From: Paracerasibacillus soli
GTDB lineage: Bacteria > Bacillota > Bacilli > Bacillales > Amphibacillaceae
Reading direction: 5' to 3' (one strand)
DNA length: 64,000 nt
Assembly (NCBI RefSeq): GCF_034006335.1
Contig: NZ_JAWDIQ010000001.1
Numbering within the stretch: the stretch's first letter is position 1; every line of letters begins with the position of its first letter. The notes beneath the pieces were generated by a model. It had not been told where the DNA came from and did not search any database. It was given only the letters and a program-made list of their open reading frames with translations. Position numbers and translations under genes: made by a program. Positions 47,673 through 57,815 of the stretch are shown one piece after another.

Positions 47673-49136
47673 TTATTTATATAGCTCTTGTAATGCCTTT
47701 TCTAGCTGTTGATCATCTTCACCATTACGGATGTGTTCAATAATTTTCGCCTCAACCAAGGAAGCTGTTTGTTCATCAACAATTCCAGTTTGTTTTAGCT
47801 TATTATCTTTTTGAAATGCCTTTACAGCCTTTTCTGTTTCTTTATCAAAATAGCCATCTTCTCTACCATCATAATATTTTAATCCGTGTAGCATCATTTG
47901 TAAGTTCTGTACTTTATCACCTGTATGATCGTAACTTAATGGCTTCTCTATTTGAAGTGGATTTGTAAAGTAATATTCGGGTTGCTCTTGTTTAATTGTC
48001 GGTTCTATTCCTTTTTCATGGATCCAATTTCCTTTTGGTGATAGCCATTTGTAGAAAGTAAGTTTAACTGTACTACCATCCCCAAGCTCAACTGCTTGTT
48101 GAACAGTTCCTTTCCCAAAACTATTTGTTCCGACAATATCATACCCTATTTCTTTCATTGCAACAGCTAATATTTCTGATGCTGAAGCACTCCCTTCATT
48201 AATGAGTACTTCAATAGGATAATCCTTTTTTTCATCTAACTCTGTAAAATATTTATCTTTTTTTCCATCTCTATCTTCAATCTGTACATATGGAACATCT
48301 TTTGGTACGAAGTTTTGTAGTATCTCTTCAACTGAGTTTAATAATCCACCTGGGTTTCCACGTACATCAATAATTAAACCATCCATACCTTTTTCTTCTA
48401 AATCTGTAAGCTGTTCCTTAAATTCAGCAGATGTTCTTTCTGAAAAGTTCGTTATCTCTATCATTCCAGTCTTTTTTCCGTCTCTGTTTTCCATTTTAGA
48501 ATAAACGGTTTCAACTGGAATTGTGTCACGGACAAGGGTGATACTTAAGCTCTCTGTTGACCCTGGTCTCATTATTTCAAGTACTACCTCTGATCCCTTT
48601 TCACCACGGATTTTTGCGACTGCTTCTTGTAAGTCGAGTCCTTCCAAACTTTCTCCATCAACAGTTAGCACTTGATCATTGGGACGTAATCCCGCTTTTT
48701 CAGCTGGAGAGTTTTTTATTGGTGCTACAATGGTCACATTATTATTTACCATACTTACCTCCGCACCAATTCCTTCAAACGATGACTCTATTTGCTCATT
48801 AAATTGTTCCATCATTTCCTCGTCCATATATGAACTATAGGGGTCTTCTAATGAAGTCAGCATTCCTTGGATGGCACCCTCGATTAATTGCTTGTCATCA
48901 ACCTTTTCTACAAAATGTTGTTTGATTAAACTATAAGCTTGCGCTACCTTTTGCATATCTTTTGGCGTTTCAACATTTTGCTTCGTTATTGGATCCTTTG
49001 ATTCTTTTAACTCATCGTTTTGACTTGAAGTTTGATTGAGAGATGTGGCTAAATTGACACCGACATAAGATCCAATAAAACCAAGGAATAACGCTCCTAA
49101 TAACAGAAGTATAATATGTTGCTTTTTTAATTTCAT
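47673..49136 (-). CDS. ctpB: Carboxy-terminal processing peptidase CtpB (S41)
   Basis: Exported serine peptidase, 487 residues. One N-terminal membrane anchor (IILLLLGALFLGFIGSYVGVNL), a PDZ domain (about 110-190; APIKNSPAEKAGLRPNDQVLTVDGESLEGL), the S41 catalytic core with Ser in INEGSASASEILAVAM and Lys in NSFGKGTVQQAV, and a C-terminal peptidoglycan-binding domain (VQNLQMMLHGLKYYDGREDGYFDKETEKAVKAFQ). In B. subtilis CtpB cleaves SpoIVFA during sporulation. Start 49136 follows GGGGTGA. The frame is intact. The position beside ftsEX and minJ matches B. subtilis yvjB. Confidence 0.92.
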   Translation of the reverse strand: MKLKKQHIILLLLGALFLGFIGSYVGVNLATSLNQTSSQNDELKESKDPITKQNVETPKDMQKVAQAYSLIKQHFVEKVDDKQLIEGAIQGMLTSLEDPYSSYMDEEMMEQFNEQIESSFEGIGAEVSMVNNNVTIVAPIKNSPAEKAGLRPNDQVLTVDGESLEGLDLQEAVAKIRGEKGSEVVLEIMRPGSTESLSITLVRDTIPVETVYSKMENRDGKKTGMIEITNFSERTSAEFKEQLTDLEEKGMDGLIIDVRGNPGGLLNSVEEILQNFVPKDVPYVQIEDRDGKKDKYFTELDEKKDYPIEVLINEGSASASEILAVAMKEIGYDIVGTNSFGKGTVQQAVELGDGSTVKLTFYKWLSPKGNWIHEKGIEPTIKQEQPEYYFTNPLQIEKPLSYDHTGDKVQNLQMMLHGLKYYDGREDGYFDKETEKAVKAFQKDNKLKQTGIVDEQTASLVEAKIIEHIRNGEDDQQLEKALQELYK

Positions 49137-49281
49137 ACGATTGTTTCACCCCAAATAATGTATGTATTTGCCTTTCTCCAATTATCATTTAGTATGAAAG
49201 AAAGATTCCTTTCAAAAAATGATGATTTGCTTTATCTTCTCACAATTTTACCATTAATTAAATATTTATTCACATGAGACG

Positions 49282-49316
49282 AAAAAGACACCACATTTTA
49301 ATGTGATGTCTTTAAT
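49282..49316 (-). terminator. Terminator after the M23 peptidase gene
   Basis: Minus-strand stem AAAGACATCACATT / AATGTGGTGTCTTT followed by TTCG, about 18 nt beyond the stop of the M23 peptidase. Confidence 0.75.
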
Positions 49317-49333
49317 ATTAAAGGAATTATGCT

Positions 49334-50764
49334 TTAATAACAATAATTTACATGTGGCAAATAACTTTTACCATTTGGTGCCGTACCTAATGGGTTGACT
49401 GCATTGCTATCTCCACTCCAACCTCCACGGTGAATTTCAAAGTGTAAGTGTGGCGCATAATTACCGCCTGTATTGCCCGATAAACCAATAGCCTGACCAG
49501 CACTCACAGCTTGTCCTTCATGTACATGTATACTACTTAGATGCGCATATAGTGTCGTATATGATACACCATTAATATAGTGAGAGATTAATATTACATT
49601 TCCATATCCATTCATTTTACCATCATGTTCTGTATTCACCTGACTTACAACCCCAGATGCTGCGGCTGATACACTAGTACCAATGGAAGATCTGAAATCA
49701 AGTCCCCTATGAAGCTTGCCCCAACGATAACCAAATGGAGAAGTGTAACAATATGGTACTGGCGTACGGAATAAACCATTACCACTACTTCCTACATTTG
49801 GTGGTGTTTTAGATCCACCTGAATGATTATTATTATTCTTCGCTCTTTGTCGTTCTCGTTTCTCTTGTTCTTCTATATTTTTCTTTTCTTGTTCAGCGAG
49901 TTTTTTAGCCTTTTCAAGCGCAACAGCTTGTTTTTGTAAAATTTCCTTTTCATCTTCCAATGAAATCTTATATTCTTCTAATTCCTTTTGTTCCTTTTTT
50001 AATTTCTTTTGGACTATTTTCTTTTCTGCTAACTGTTTATCTAACTGTTTTTTCAATGTATTCAATTCTTGCTTTTGTTCTTCTAATTCACTTTTTTTAA
50101 TTTCTACTTTTTTCTTTGAGCGTTTAACTTCTTCCGTCTTTTCTTCTAATTGAACTTTCTTAATTTGCAATTCAATCCGGTCATCCTCTAATGCTTCCAT
50201 AATAGATTGATCGGAATCCATAATTTTTGTTACAGCAGTCGACCTACTAATAAAGTCACTAAAGCTTTTGGAGCCGAGTAGGACTTCTATATAGGTCATT
50301 TGTCCACCTGTTTGTTGCATGGAACGTAATCTTTCTTTTAAGATTTCTTCTCTTCTCTCAATACTAGCCTCTAACTCTTGAATTTCTATTTTTGTATCTT
50401 CAACTTGACGGTTTAAGCGAGTGATTTCTTCTTGCAAACTCGTTATCTCTTGATTGGTCATGATAATTTCATTTTCTTTGGCTTGTACCTTAGATTTTGT
50501 CTTATTAAGTTTTTCGTCTACCGTTTCAATATCATTTTTTACTGACTTTTGTTTATTTAAGTTTTCGTCAATCTTTTTCTTCGTATTTTGTTGATCTGTG
50601 TCTATATTATCTTTCTGTTTATTTACCTTTTCCTTTTCTTTGTTGATATCATTAATTTTATTTGTTACATCGTCAACTGATTTTGCGTCAACATATGTTA
50701 AATTCATCGTACCTGTCATAAAGACAAGTATGAGAATCGCTATACTCATCACACGTTTATTCAA
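49334..50764 (-). CDS. Secreted coiled-coil M23 peptidoglycan hydrolase (EnvC-like)
   Basis: About 476 residues. A signal peptide (SIAILILVFMTGTMNLTYVDA) is followed by a very long coiled coil (about 30-310, Lys/Glu/Gln-rich heptads) and a LytM/M23 endopeptidase domain with HRGLDFRSSIG and APHLHFEIHRGG zinc motifs. This resembles EnvC and the PcsB/CwlO coiled-coil partners that FtsEX activates, and ftsX lies directly upstream (about 95 nt). In B. subtilis the known FtsEX partner CwlO is encoded elsewhere and has an NlpC/P60 domain. A TTG start at 50764 lies 9 nt from GGGGAAG; an in-frame TTG at 50788 precedes that site. Confidence 0.88.
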   Translation of the reverse strand: MNKRVMSIAILILVFMTGTMNLTYVDAKSVDDVTNKINDINKEKEKVNKQKDNIDTDQQNTKKKIDENLNKQKSVKNDIETVDEKLNKTKSKVQAKENEIIMTNQEITSLQEEITRLNRQVEDTKIEIQELEASIERREEILKERLRSMQQTGGQMTYIEVLLGSKSFSDFISRSTAVTKIMDSDQSIMEALEDDRIELQIKKVQLEEKTEEVKRSKKKVEIKKSELEEQKQELNTLKKQLDKQLAEKKIVQKKLKKEQKELEEYKISLEDEKEILQKQAVALEKAKKLAEQEKKNIEEQEKRERQRAKNNNNHSGGSKTPPNVGSSGNGLFRTPVPYCYTSPFGYRWGKLHRGLDFRSSIGTSVSAAASGVVSQVNTEHDGKMNGYGNVILISHYINGVSYTTLYAHLSSIHVHEGQAVSAGQAIGLSGNTGGNYAPHLHFEIHRGGWSGDSNAVNPLGTAPNGKSYLPHVNYCY

Positions 50765-50859
50765 TCTTTCTTCCCCTTTCTGCCGCAATATCTGTAAAAG
50801 TGAAGTATGTAGGGAAAAGTGCCAATCTAGTTCATTGACACTCTAAACTTTTAACTTGT

Positions 50860-51752
50860 TTATACTTTTAAGAACTTACGAACACTCATCACACTTCCCC
50901 AAATTCCGATGAAGGCACCGATTGCGAGAACAATCAAGGATAATTGCCATGCAAATGGGTTAAATGGTAATAGTTCGAAAAACGGAATTGATACATTACC
51001 TTGGATACTATGAATCAAGTAACGATAACCAACTAGAATGAAAGTAATCGGCACAATCGAACCTAGAATACCTAGAAGCGCCCCTTCAATAAAGAATGGC
51101 CAACGAATAAATCCATTTGTTGCACCTACTAATTTCATAATCCCGATTTCTTTACTTCGTGCCATGATTGTTAGTTTAATTGTATTTGAAATTAGGAATA
51201 TCGCTGTTAATACAAGTCCAATAATTAACACCAAACCTACTATTCTTGCATATTTAATAAAGTCAAAAGCTTTTCTACCACATCTTTACCATAGGTCACT
51301 TTTTCAACTTTATCTAAGCTTTTTATTTTTTCTGCAATCGTAACAGTATTCTCAGGTTTTTTAGCTTTTACTATAAGCGCATGATTTAATGGGTTATCTT
51401 GTTCAAATAATTTAAAAGCTTTTCCTTCTTGTCCCATTCCATCCATTAAATTTTTCAATTCCTCTGATTTGGATGAAAAGATAACAGAATCAACTTCTGG
51501 ATTGTCTTCAATATCATTTTTTAATGTTTGCACATCCGAATCTTCCGCTGTAACATCGATTAATACTTTTATGACAACATCGTCTTCAACTTTTTTCGAC
51601 ATATTGTTCAAGTTTAAAATGACAGCAAGAAATGTTCCAACTAAAATTAATGTAACAGTTACAGCTCCCGCTGAAGCAACCGTCATCCAACCATTCCGAA
51701 ATATATTCTTCATTCCTTCGCGTAAGTGTCGCTTTAATGTTCTAACCTTCAT
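50860..51752 (-). CDS. ftsX: Cell-division ABC transporter permease FtsX (one frame break)
   Basis: Membrane subunit of FtsEX, which transmits ATP hydrolysis to an extracellular peptidoglycan hydrolase. Corrected length is about 297 residues. TM1 (WMTVASAGAVTVTLILVGTFLAVI), a large extracellular loop, and a C-terminal FtsX domain with SKEIGIMKLVGATNGFIRWPFFIEGALLGILGS. The frame breaks near 51255 in a T run (EKLFDFIKYARIVGLVL expected). ATG 51752 overlaps the ftsE stop by 11 nt, with GAGGTGAT inside ftsE. The M23 coiled-coil hydrolase downstream is a plausible partner. Confidence 0.93.
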
Positions 51753-52426
51753 AGCCATAATCACCTCGGTATTCGTCTCTCACTATTCGGCCGTTCTCAA
51801 TCGCAATCACACGTTTTTTTATCGTATTTACGATTTCTTTACTATGTGTAGCCATAATAATGGTTGTTCCTGGGAATTAACAGTTTCAAGAACCCGCATG
51901 ATTTCCCACGAAGTTTCCGGATCTAAATTACCAGTAGGTTCATCGGCAATAACGATTTTAGGATTGTTTACAATTGCTCTAGCTATTGAAATCCGTTGTT
52001 GTTCACCCCCAGATAATTCATCTGGTAGGAAACGAGCTTTGTTTTTTAGATTTACTAAATCCAACACTTCCATGACTCGTTTACGTATATTTGGGGAGTC
52101 TCTTCTATTACTTCGAGTGCAAATGCAATATTTTCATAGACTGTTAGTTTCGGTAAGAGTCTAAAGTCCTGAAATACCACACCAATATTTCTTCTTAACA
52201 TTGGAACCTTATTCTCTTTCATTTCACTTAAGTCCATATTATTTATAATTACTTTTCCTTTTGTTGGTTTAATTTCACGATAAATACTTTTAATAAAAGT
52301 TGATTTACCCGCACCACTCGGACCAACAATATAAACAAATTCACCTTGCTCTATATCAACAGATATACCATTTAATGCAATTACACCATTGGTATATGTT
52401 TTAAATACATTTTCCATTAGGATCAT
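51742..52426 (-). CDS. ftsE: Cell-division ATP-binding protein FtsE (two frame breaks)
   Basis: Cytoplasmic ATPase of FtsEX, corrected length 228 residues as in B. subtilis. N-terminus MILMENVFKTYTNGVIALNGIS, Walker A YIVGPSGAGKSTFIKSIYRE, signature ELSGGEQQRISIARAIVNNP, Walker B IVIADEPTGNLDPETS. Breaks lie near 52105 (one C in a C run, before IRKRVMEVLDLV) and near 51875 (one G, NSQGTTIIMATH expected); the true C-terminus RDEYRGDYGYEG runs to 51742. ATG 52426 follows AGGTGGA. Overlaps ftsX. Confidence 0.94.
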
Positions 52427-52689
52427 ATGTAATCCACCTTTTACCCTATTTTTATTTTCATTATTTATGATTATCTTTTTTTATTTTGTTTAAAAAAATG
52501 CACGACTATATTATAACATTTTTCTACACCTTTTCAGATGAAAAAATATTACAATTGTATTTCAAACTGTTGGTTTTTGTCATATTGGGGGCAATTTTTG
52601 GGAATTTTGTAGGATTAGCAAGTTATTTGTTTTGCGGGATTACTTTTTAAATTGAATTGGTACTTTTGTCTTATAAATCATACCATAAA

Positions 52690-52806
52690 AAAAAGACTGG
52701 GATAGCTTGACTCCCTCGTTCAACTACAGTAACTAGTAAAACGTGTTTCATACTGTGTGTAGTAGTTGAGGTGTCTCACACTTTGCTCTCATCCCAGCCT
52801 CTTTAT
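52690..52806 (-). terminator. Large nested inverted repeat / terminator after cccB
   Basis: On the minus strand AAAGAGGCTGGGAT...ATCCCAGTCTTT encloses a second perfect repeat CAACTAC/GTAGTTG and a third ACAGTA/TACTGT. The T run after the outer stem is on the minus strand, so it can terminate cccB, whose stop is 13 nt away. At about 115 nt it is far larger than the other terminators. The rest of the 392-bp gap 52427-52818 is AT-rich ftsE leader with no gene. Confidence 0.65.
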
Positions 52807-52818
52807 AAATACAAATCC

Positions 52819-53163
52819 TTATTTTTTAGCTGCAAGCCATTCTGCCAATTCTTTTGCATCTTCATCAGATACTTGCTTTTGTGGGGCCATGCTACCAATT
52901 CCATTGTGAATAATATCTTCAATTTCTTCTGCGCTATGCTTAGATCCAATCTTTCTTAGATCATGCCCAGCTCCACCTGATAAATCTTGTCCATGACACA
53001 TAGAACAATTTTGTTGGTAAATTTCTTCTGCAGCTGATGCAGTTTCTCCACCAGTATCTGAACCAGTGTCTTTATCCTTGGAAGCGCCGTCATCTCCGCC
53101 GCCGCCACAAGCACCAAGTACTAGTGCTGTACCAAATAATACTGCTAATAGTTTTTTCTTCAT
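52819..53163 (-). CDS. cccB: Membrane-anchored cytochrome c-551 (CccB)
   Basis: Small lipoprotein cytochrome, about 114 residues, electron carrier on the outer face of the membrane. Lipobox LGAC, then an acidic/Gly linker (GGGGDDGASKDKDTGSDTGG), the heme site CSMCH in IYQQNCSMCHGQDLSGG, and axial Met in GIGSMAPQK. ATG 53163 follows GAGGGGGA. It lies between prfB and ftsE as in B. subtilis. It could be an electron donor to NirK, whose gene is in the window, but this is inference. Confidence 0.93.
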   Translation of the reverse strand: MKKKLLAVLFGTALVLGACGGGGDDGASKDKDTGSDTGGETASAAEEIYQQNCSMCHGQDLSGGAGHDLRKIGSKHSAEEIEDIIHNGIGSMAPQKQVSDEDAKELAEWLAAKK

Positions 53164-53221
53164 CAATAAATCCCCCTCACGAGTTTAGTCTATTTGACAC
53201 TCTTATTATAACCAATTTCAG

Positions 53222-53326
53222 CTATTTTAAAACTCCAAAAGGGGGAATTGGAAGACATAACCATGCAATGAAAATCATGCCAATCACTGATACAACAAGG
53301 GATAGGATGATTTTTGTCAAATTCAT
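53222..53326 (-). CDS. Possible 34-residue membrane peptide
   Basis: Between prfB and cccB a short frame encodes MNLTKIILSLVVSVIGMIFI followed by AWLCLPIPPFGVLK: one hydrophobic helix with Lys near the start and a Pro-rich end. GAGAAAG about 3 nt before the ATG is only a modest ribosome site. The composition is that of a single-pass small membrane protein, but there is no other support. Confidence 0.35.
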   Translation of the reverse strand: MNLTKIILSLVVSVIGMIFIAWLCLPIPPFGVLK

Positions 53327-53376
53327 GACTTTCTCATTTTTACACTTTATCAAAGTACAAAACAGGGGCGTTATGC

Positions 53377-54484
53377 CTACTGATCATTCATATGTTCACG
53401 TAAATAAGCGTCAATAAATGGATCTATATTCCCATCCATTACACTTTGACCATTCCCTACTTCAATATTTGTTCGGTGATCTTTTACCATTGTATATGGA
53501 TGAAAGACATAGGAACGGATTTGACTTCCCCAACCTATTTCTTTTTGTTCCCCACGGATACTTGCTAATTCCTGTTGTTGTTTTTCTATTTCTAATTGAT
53601 ATAATTTAGATTTTAACATTTTCATGGCAGCTTCTCGGTTTTTTATTTGTGAACGTTCGTTTTGACAAGTAACAATGGTGTTAGTCGGAATGTGTGTAAT
53701 ACGGACTGCAGAATCAGTGGTGTTTACATGCTGTCCACCAGCTCCACTTGCCCGATACGTATCCACTTTGATTTCCTCAGGTTTTATATCTATATCAACA
53801 TCATCACTTAATTCTGGTGTAACATCGCAAGAAACAAATGATGTATGGCGGCGTCCAGATGAATCAAATGGTGATATGCGAACGAGGCGGTGTACGCCCT
53901 TTTCTGCTTTTAAATAGCCATAGGCATTATGACCTTTAATTAATAATGTCACACTTTTTACACCAGCTTCGTCTCCAGGTAAATAATCAACAGTCTCTAC
54001 CGTATAGTTTTTACCTTCAGCCCAACGTTGATACATTCGAAGTAATAGGCTTGCCCAATCTTGTGATTCTGTTCCACCTGCTCCTGGATGCAGTTCTAAA
54101 ATTGCATTGTTTGCATCATACGGATCACTTAATAAGAGCTCTAGTTCGAAGTCATTCATCAGTTTTTGTAGTTGATTTACATTTTCCTCAAGTTCAGCAA
54201 ACAACTCTTCGTCATACTCTTCTTTCATTAATTCATATGTTACTTCTATATCATCGACACTATTTTCAATTTCATTGAAGCTTGTCACTAAATGTTTAAG
54301 TCCATTTGCTTCATTAATTACCGTTTGAGCTTTAGACTGGTCATCCCAAAATCCTGGTTCCGTCATATCGATTTCTAGTTCTTTGATACGTGTCTCTTTT
54401 TCTTCTAAGTCAAAGAGACCCCCTAAATTGCGCGAGACGCGTTTTCATCTTTTCCAATTCGCTTTTAATTTCTGCTAATTCCAT
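53377..54484 (-). CDS. prfB: Peptide chain release factor 2 with programmed +1 frameshift
   Basis: Recognises UGA and UAA stops. About 368 residues after the frameshift. The first 25 codons (MELAEIKSELEKMKTRL...) end at an in-frame TGA (54412-54410); the context AGGGGGTCTCTTTGAC has the internal Shine-Dalgarno-like AGGGGG three nucleotides before the slippery CTT TGA C, the classic autoregulatory site. The main frame then has the stop-reading SPF motif (RISPFDSSGRRHTSF) and GGQ (RASGAGGQHVNTTDSAVRITH). ATG 54484 follows GAGGTG. This frameshift is real, unlike the others in the window. Confidence 0.97.
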
Positions 54485-54514
54485 TTCATTCACCTCAAAA
54501 TAAATGTCGTCTTT

Positions 54515-54547
54515 CAGGAAAGAAAATCGGCATGAGCGCCGATTTTC
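54515..54547 (-). terminator. Terminator between secA and prfB
   Basis: Minus-strand stem GAAAATCGGCG / GCCGATTTTC with TTTCC following. It lies about 45 nt after the secA stop and in front of prfB. Confidence 0.65.
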
Positions 54548-54591
54548 AATCATCTAGATTCTAATAAATATCATATATATATCGAAACTTA

Positions 54592-57107
54592 TTACTTACC
54601 GTGACAATTTTTATATTTCTTTCCACTACCACACGGACATGGATCATTCCGTCCAATATTATTTTGTCTCACATAAGGTGTACGTTTTTTCGGCTTTTCT
54701 TCGCCACCACCTGCAACTGCTTGTGTATTTTTAACAACAGGTTCTCGTTGCAAGTTTTCCCGAATTTGTGCTTTCATAATATATTTAGCAACTTCATCTT
54801 CAATAGAAGCAACCATTGCCTCAAACATCGCAAAGCCTTCTAGCTGATATTCGCGTAACGGGTCATCTTGGCCATATGCTCGTAAATGAATTCCTTGGCG
54901 CAATTGATCCATTTGATCAATATGATCCATCCACTTTGTATCTACGGTACGTAGTAAAATAACCTTTTCAAATTCACGCATTTGTTCTGATGTCAATTCT
55001 TCTTCTTTTTCATCATAACGTGATTTCACTTTATTCATCAAGAATTCTACAATTTCTTCTGGTTCCTTACCTTTAATATCCGCTAATGCGACATCTTCTT
55101 GGTTTAGTAAGTTCCCATGCGCAAATTCCACAATAGCTTGTAAATCCCAGTTGTCTTCGTCATCGTCTTGTGTATGTGTTTGGACAACTCGTTCAATGGT
55201 TGATTGGATCATACTTTCAATAATTTCTCTTAGCTCGTCACCTTCTGAGTCAATAACCTCAAAACGTTGTTTATATATGATTTCACGTTGTTCACGAAGA
55301 ACATCGTCATAGGAAAGAACGGTTTTACGCGCATCAAAGTTATTACCTTCAACTCTTTTTTGTGCAGATTCTACTGCACGTGAAACCATTTTACTTTCAA
55401 TTGGCTGGCTGTCATCCATTCCTAAACGTTCCATCATTGATTTTAAGTTATCAGAGCCAAATCGACGCATGAGTTCGTCTTCCATTGACAGATAAAATTG
55501 AGACATACCAGGGTCACCTTGACGTCCTGAACGTCCACGTAGCTGGTTATCAATTCTTCGTGATTCATGGCGTTCCGTTCCGATTACCGCAAGACCACCT
55601 AATTCTTTTACACCTTCACCAAGCTTAATATCTGTCCCACGACCGGCCATGTTTGTGGCAATTGTTACGGAGCCCTTTTGCCCCGCCTGTTCAATGATTT
55701 CTGCTTCACGATAGTGGTTTTTCGCATTTAATACATTATGTTTCACGCGGGCTCTTTTTAATAAGTCTGAGATAAGTTCAGAAGTCTCTACTGCTACGGT
55801 ACCAACTAAGACAGGTTGTCCTGCTTGGTGACGTTCCTTAATTTCTTCTACAACAGCTTTGAACTTACCTTCCATCGATTTATAAATCATATCTGCGCGG
55901 TCATCACGTGCAATAACTTTATTCGTTGGAATCGCGATGACTTCCATATTATAAATATTACGGAATTCTTCCTCTTCGGTTTTAGCCGTACCAGTCATCC
56001 CAGCAAGTTTTTTGTACATTCTAAAATAGTTTTGGAATGTAATCGAGGCCAATGTCATGCTTTCATTTTGAATTTGCAAGCCTTCTTTCGCTTCGATAGC
56101 CTGGTGCAAACCATCACTATACCGACGGCCTTTCATCAATCGCCCAGTGAACTGGTCAACGATGACAACTTCTCCCTCTTCTACAACATAGTCTGTATCA
56201 AGGTGCATCGCAACATGTGCCTTTAATGCCTGATTAATATGATGAATCAAGGACACATTGTCTAAATCAAAGACATTTTCAATATTGAAATAGCGCTCAG
56301 CTTTGTTAATTCCTTCTTCTGTCAACTGCACTCCTTTTGTTTTTTCATCATACGTATAATCCGTTTCACGTGTTAATGTATTTACGAAACCATTTGCTTG
56401 CATATAAAGGGAAGTTGATTTCTGTGCAGATCAGAAATAATAAGTGGTGTTCTCGCCTCATCAATTAAAACAGAGTCCACCTCATCGATGATTGCAAAGT
56501 TTAAAGGTCGTTGTACCATTTGCTCTTTATAAAGCACCATATTATCTCGCAAATAATCAAAACCAAACTCATTATTCGTTCCGTATGTTATATCGGCAAG
56601 ATATGCTTCTCTTTTTTCATCTTTTGATTTACCATTCACATTTAATCCTACTGTCAAACCTAAGAATTCAAAGAGTACGCTCATTTCAGAAGCATCACGG
56701 TCCGCTAAATATTCGTTTACCGTAATGATATGAACACCATCTCCTGAAAGGGCATTTAAATAAGCCGGCATTGTGGAGGCAAGGGTTTTACCTTCCCCGG
56801 TTTTCATTTCCGCAATATCACCCTCATGTAAAACGACAGCCCCTATTAGCTGCACAGTAAAAGGACGCATATGCAAGACACGTTTAGAAGCTTCTCTTAC
56901 AACTGCATAAGCTTCTACAAGTAGGTCATCCAAAGTTTCTCCATTTTGATAACGTGTCTTAAATTCTTCTGTCTTTTGTTTCAATTGATCATCACTAAGT
57001 TTTTCATACTCCGGCTCTAAAGCTTCAATTTGATCAACTGTTTTTTGTATTTTATTAATTTTACGTTGGTTTCCATCACCAAAAATCTTTTTCAATATGT
57101 TTGCCAT
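54592..57107 (-). CDS. secA: Preprotein translocase ATPase SecA (one frame break)
   Basis: Motor of the Sec system. Corrected length is 838 residues. Walker A in AEMKTGEGKTLASTMPAYLNAL, Walker B IIDEVDSVLIDEARTPLI, GTDIKLGEGV in the second helicase fold, and a C-terminal zinc SEC-C motif RNDPCPCGSGKKYKNCHGK. The frame breaks once near 56430 (IISGSAQKSTSLYMQANGF expected), repaired by one G. ATG 57107 follows AGAGGAGCG; an in-frame upstream start (57128) overlaps that site. Interruption of this essential gene is strong evidence that the break is not biological. Confidence 0.96.
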
Positions 57108-57269
57108 TTTAAAACGCTCCTCTATCATTCAAACATATATACAATATATTATGTCATCATAATAATAATCTAGCTTTAATAATAACACTTTCCTATAGGC
57201 AATGACAACCGTGAATATAGCCATCACATCATTGTGATAGGAATAGATATTTAATGGGGATTAAATATG

Positions 57270-57303
57270 AAAAAGAGCAGTTAGGAGATAACTACTCTTT
57301 TTA
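57270..57303. terminator. Terminator upstream of secA
   Basis: AAAAAGAGCAGTTA / TAACTACTCTTTTT stem with GGAGA loop (one G-U pair), T-rich on both strands. It follows the 49-residue gene by about 65 nt and precedes the secA promoter region. Confidence 0.7.
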
Positions 57304-57367
57304 GGCGGGCAGATAGAGGCAACCTTTACAGGTAAAGAGGATACTTTTCGAGGAAAGAAATCGAAGT

Positions 57368-57517
57368 TCACCTTGCATTATCTTCTTGCCCAGCATTCAT
57401 TTTAATTAAATAGTGATTCGTCCAACCAACCATCGTTACGAGTTGCGATATAACCTCTTCATGTTGCTTTAATTTCAACAAAATATCACGTATTTCTTGT
57501 TTTTCTTTATTTTTCAT
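57368..57517 (-). CDS. 49-residue hypothetical protein
   Basis: Reads MKNKEKQEIRDILLKLKQHE, EVISQLVTMVGWTNHYLIKM, then NAGQEDNAR. A charged, largely helical head is followed by a more hydrophobic segment. ATG 57517 has AAGGATGGTG upstream, and a terminator follows 65 nt later, so the gene has its own transcription unit or extends that of hpf. I do not recognise the family. It lies between hpf and secA, where B. subtilis has no gene that I can name. Function unknown. Confidence 0.55.
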   Translation of the reverse strand: MKNKEKQEIRDILLKLKQHEEVISQLVTMVGWTNHYLIKMNAGQEDNAR

Positions 57518-57765
57518 CCGCACCATCCTTTTGTTTATCTTACATATATGTATAACATATGCTAGTTCCTTTTACCTAATTGCCATTTTTAAAATTCAGT
57601 ATTTTGTTCGACAACTTTCTATCCTTTTCATGCCTGTTTTAGGGTTGATTTTGTGTAAAAAGGGGGATTTTAAGAAAAAACTGTTGTTCATTTTTCAAAT
57701 TTGGTTAAGTGTCCGACAAATTTCGATTGCGTCGTCTGTTTCATCTCTTTTTTAGTTTGATACAT

Positions 57766-57808
57766 AAAAAAACTACGTAGAGAATCAAACATTCTCTACG
57801 TAGTTTTT
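57766..57808. terminator. Perfect 18-bp palindromic terminator after hpf
   Basis: AAAAACTACGTAGAGAAT-CAAAC-ATTCTCTACGTAGTTTTT, a perfect 18-bp stem with T on both strands, 8 nt after the hpf stop. Very strong and bidirectional. Confidence 0.9.
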
Positions 57809-57815
57809 CGTTTTA

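Noticed and set aside
51469..52164. 231-codon plus-strand frame opposite ftsX/ftsE
   Set aside because: Antisense of two confirmed genes; composition is that of a complement frame.
57531..57755. Plus-strand frame between the 49-residue gene and hpf
   Set aside because: AT-rich, cysteine/phenylalanine-heavy, no ribosome site, and a terminator at its end belongs to hpf.
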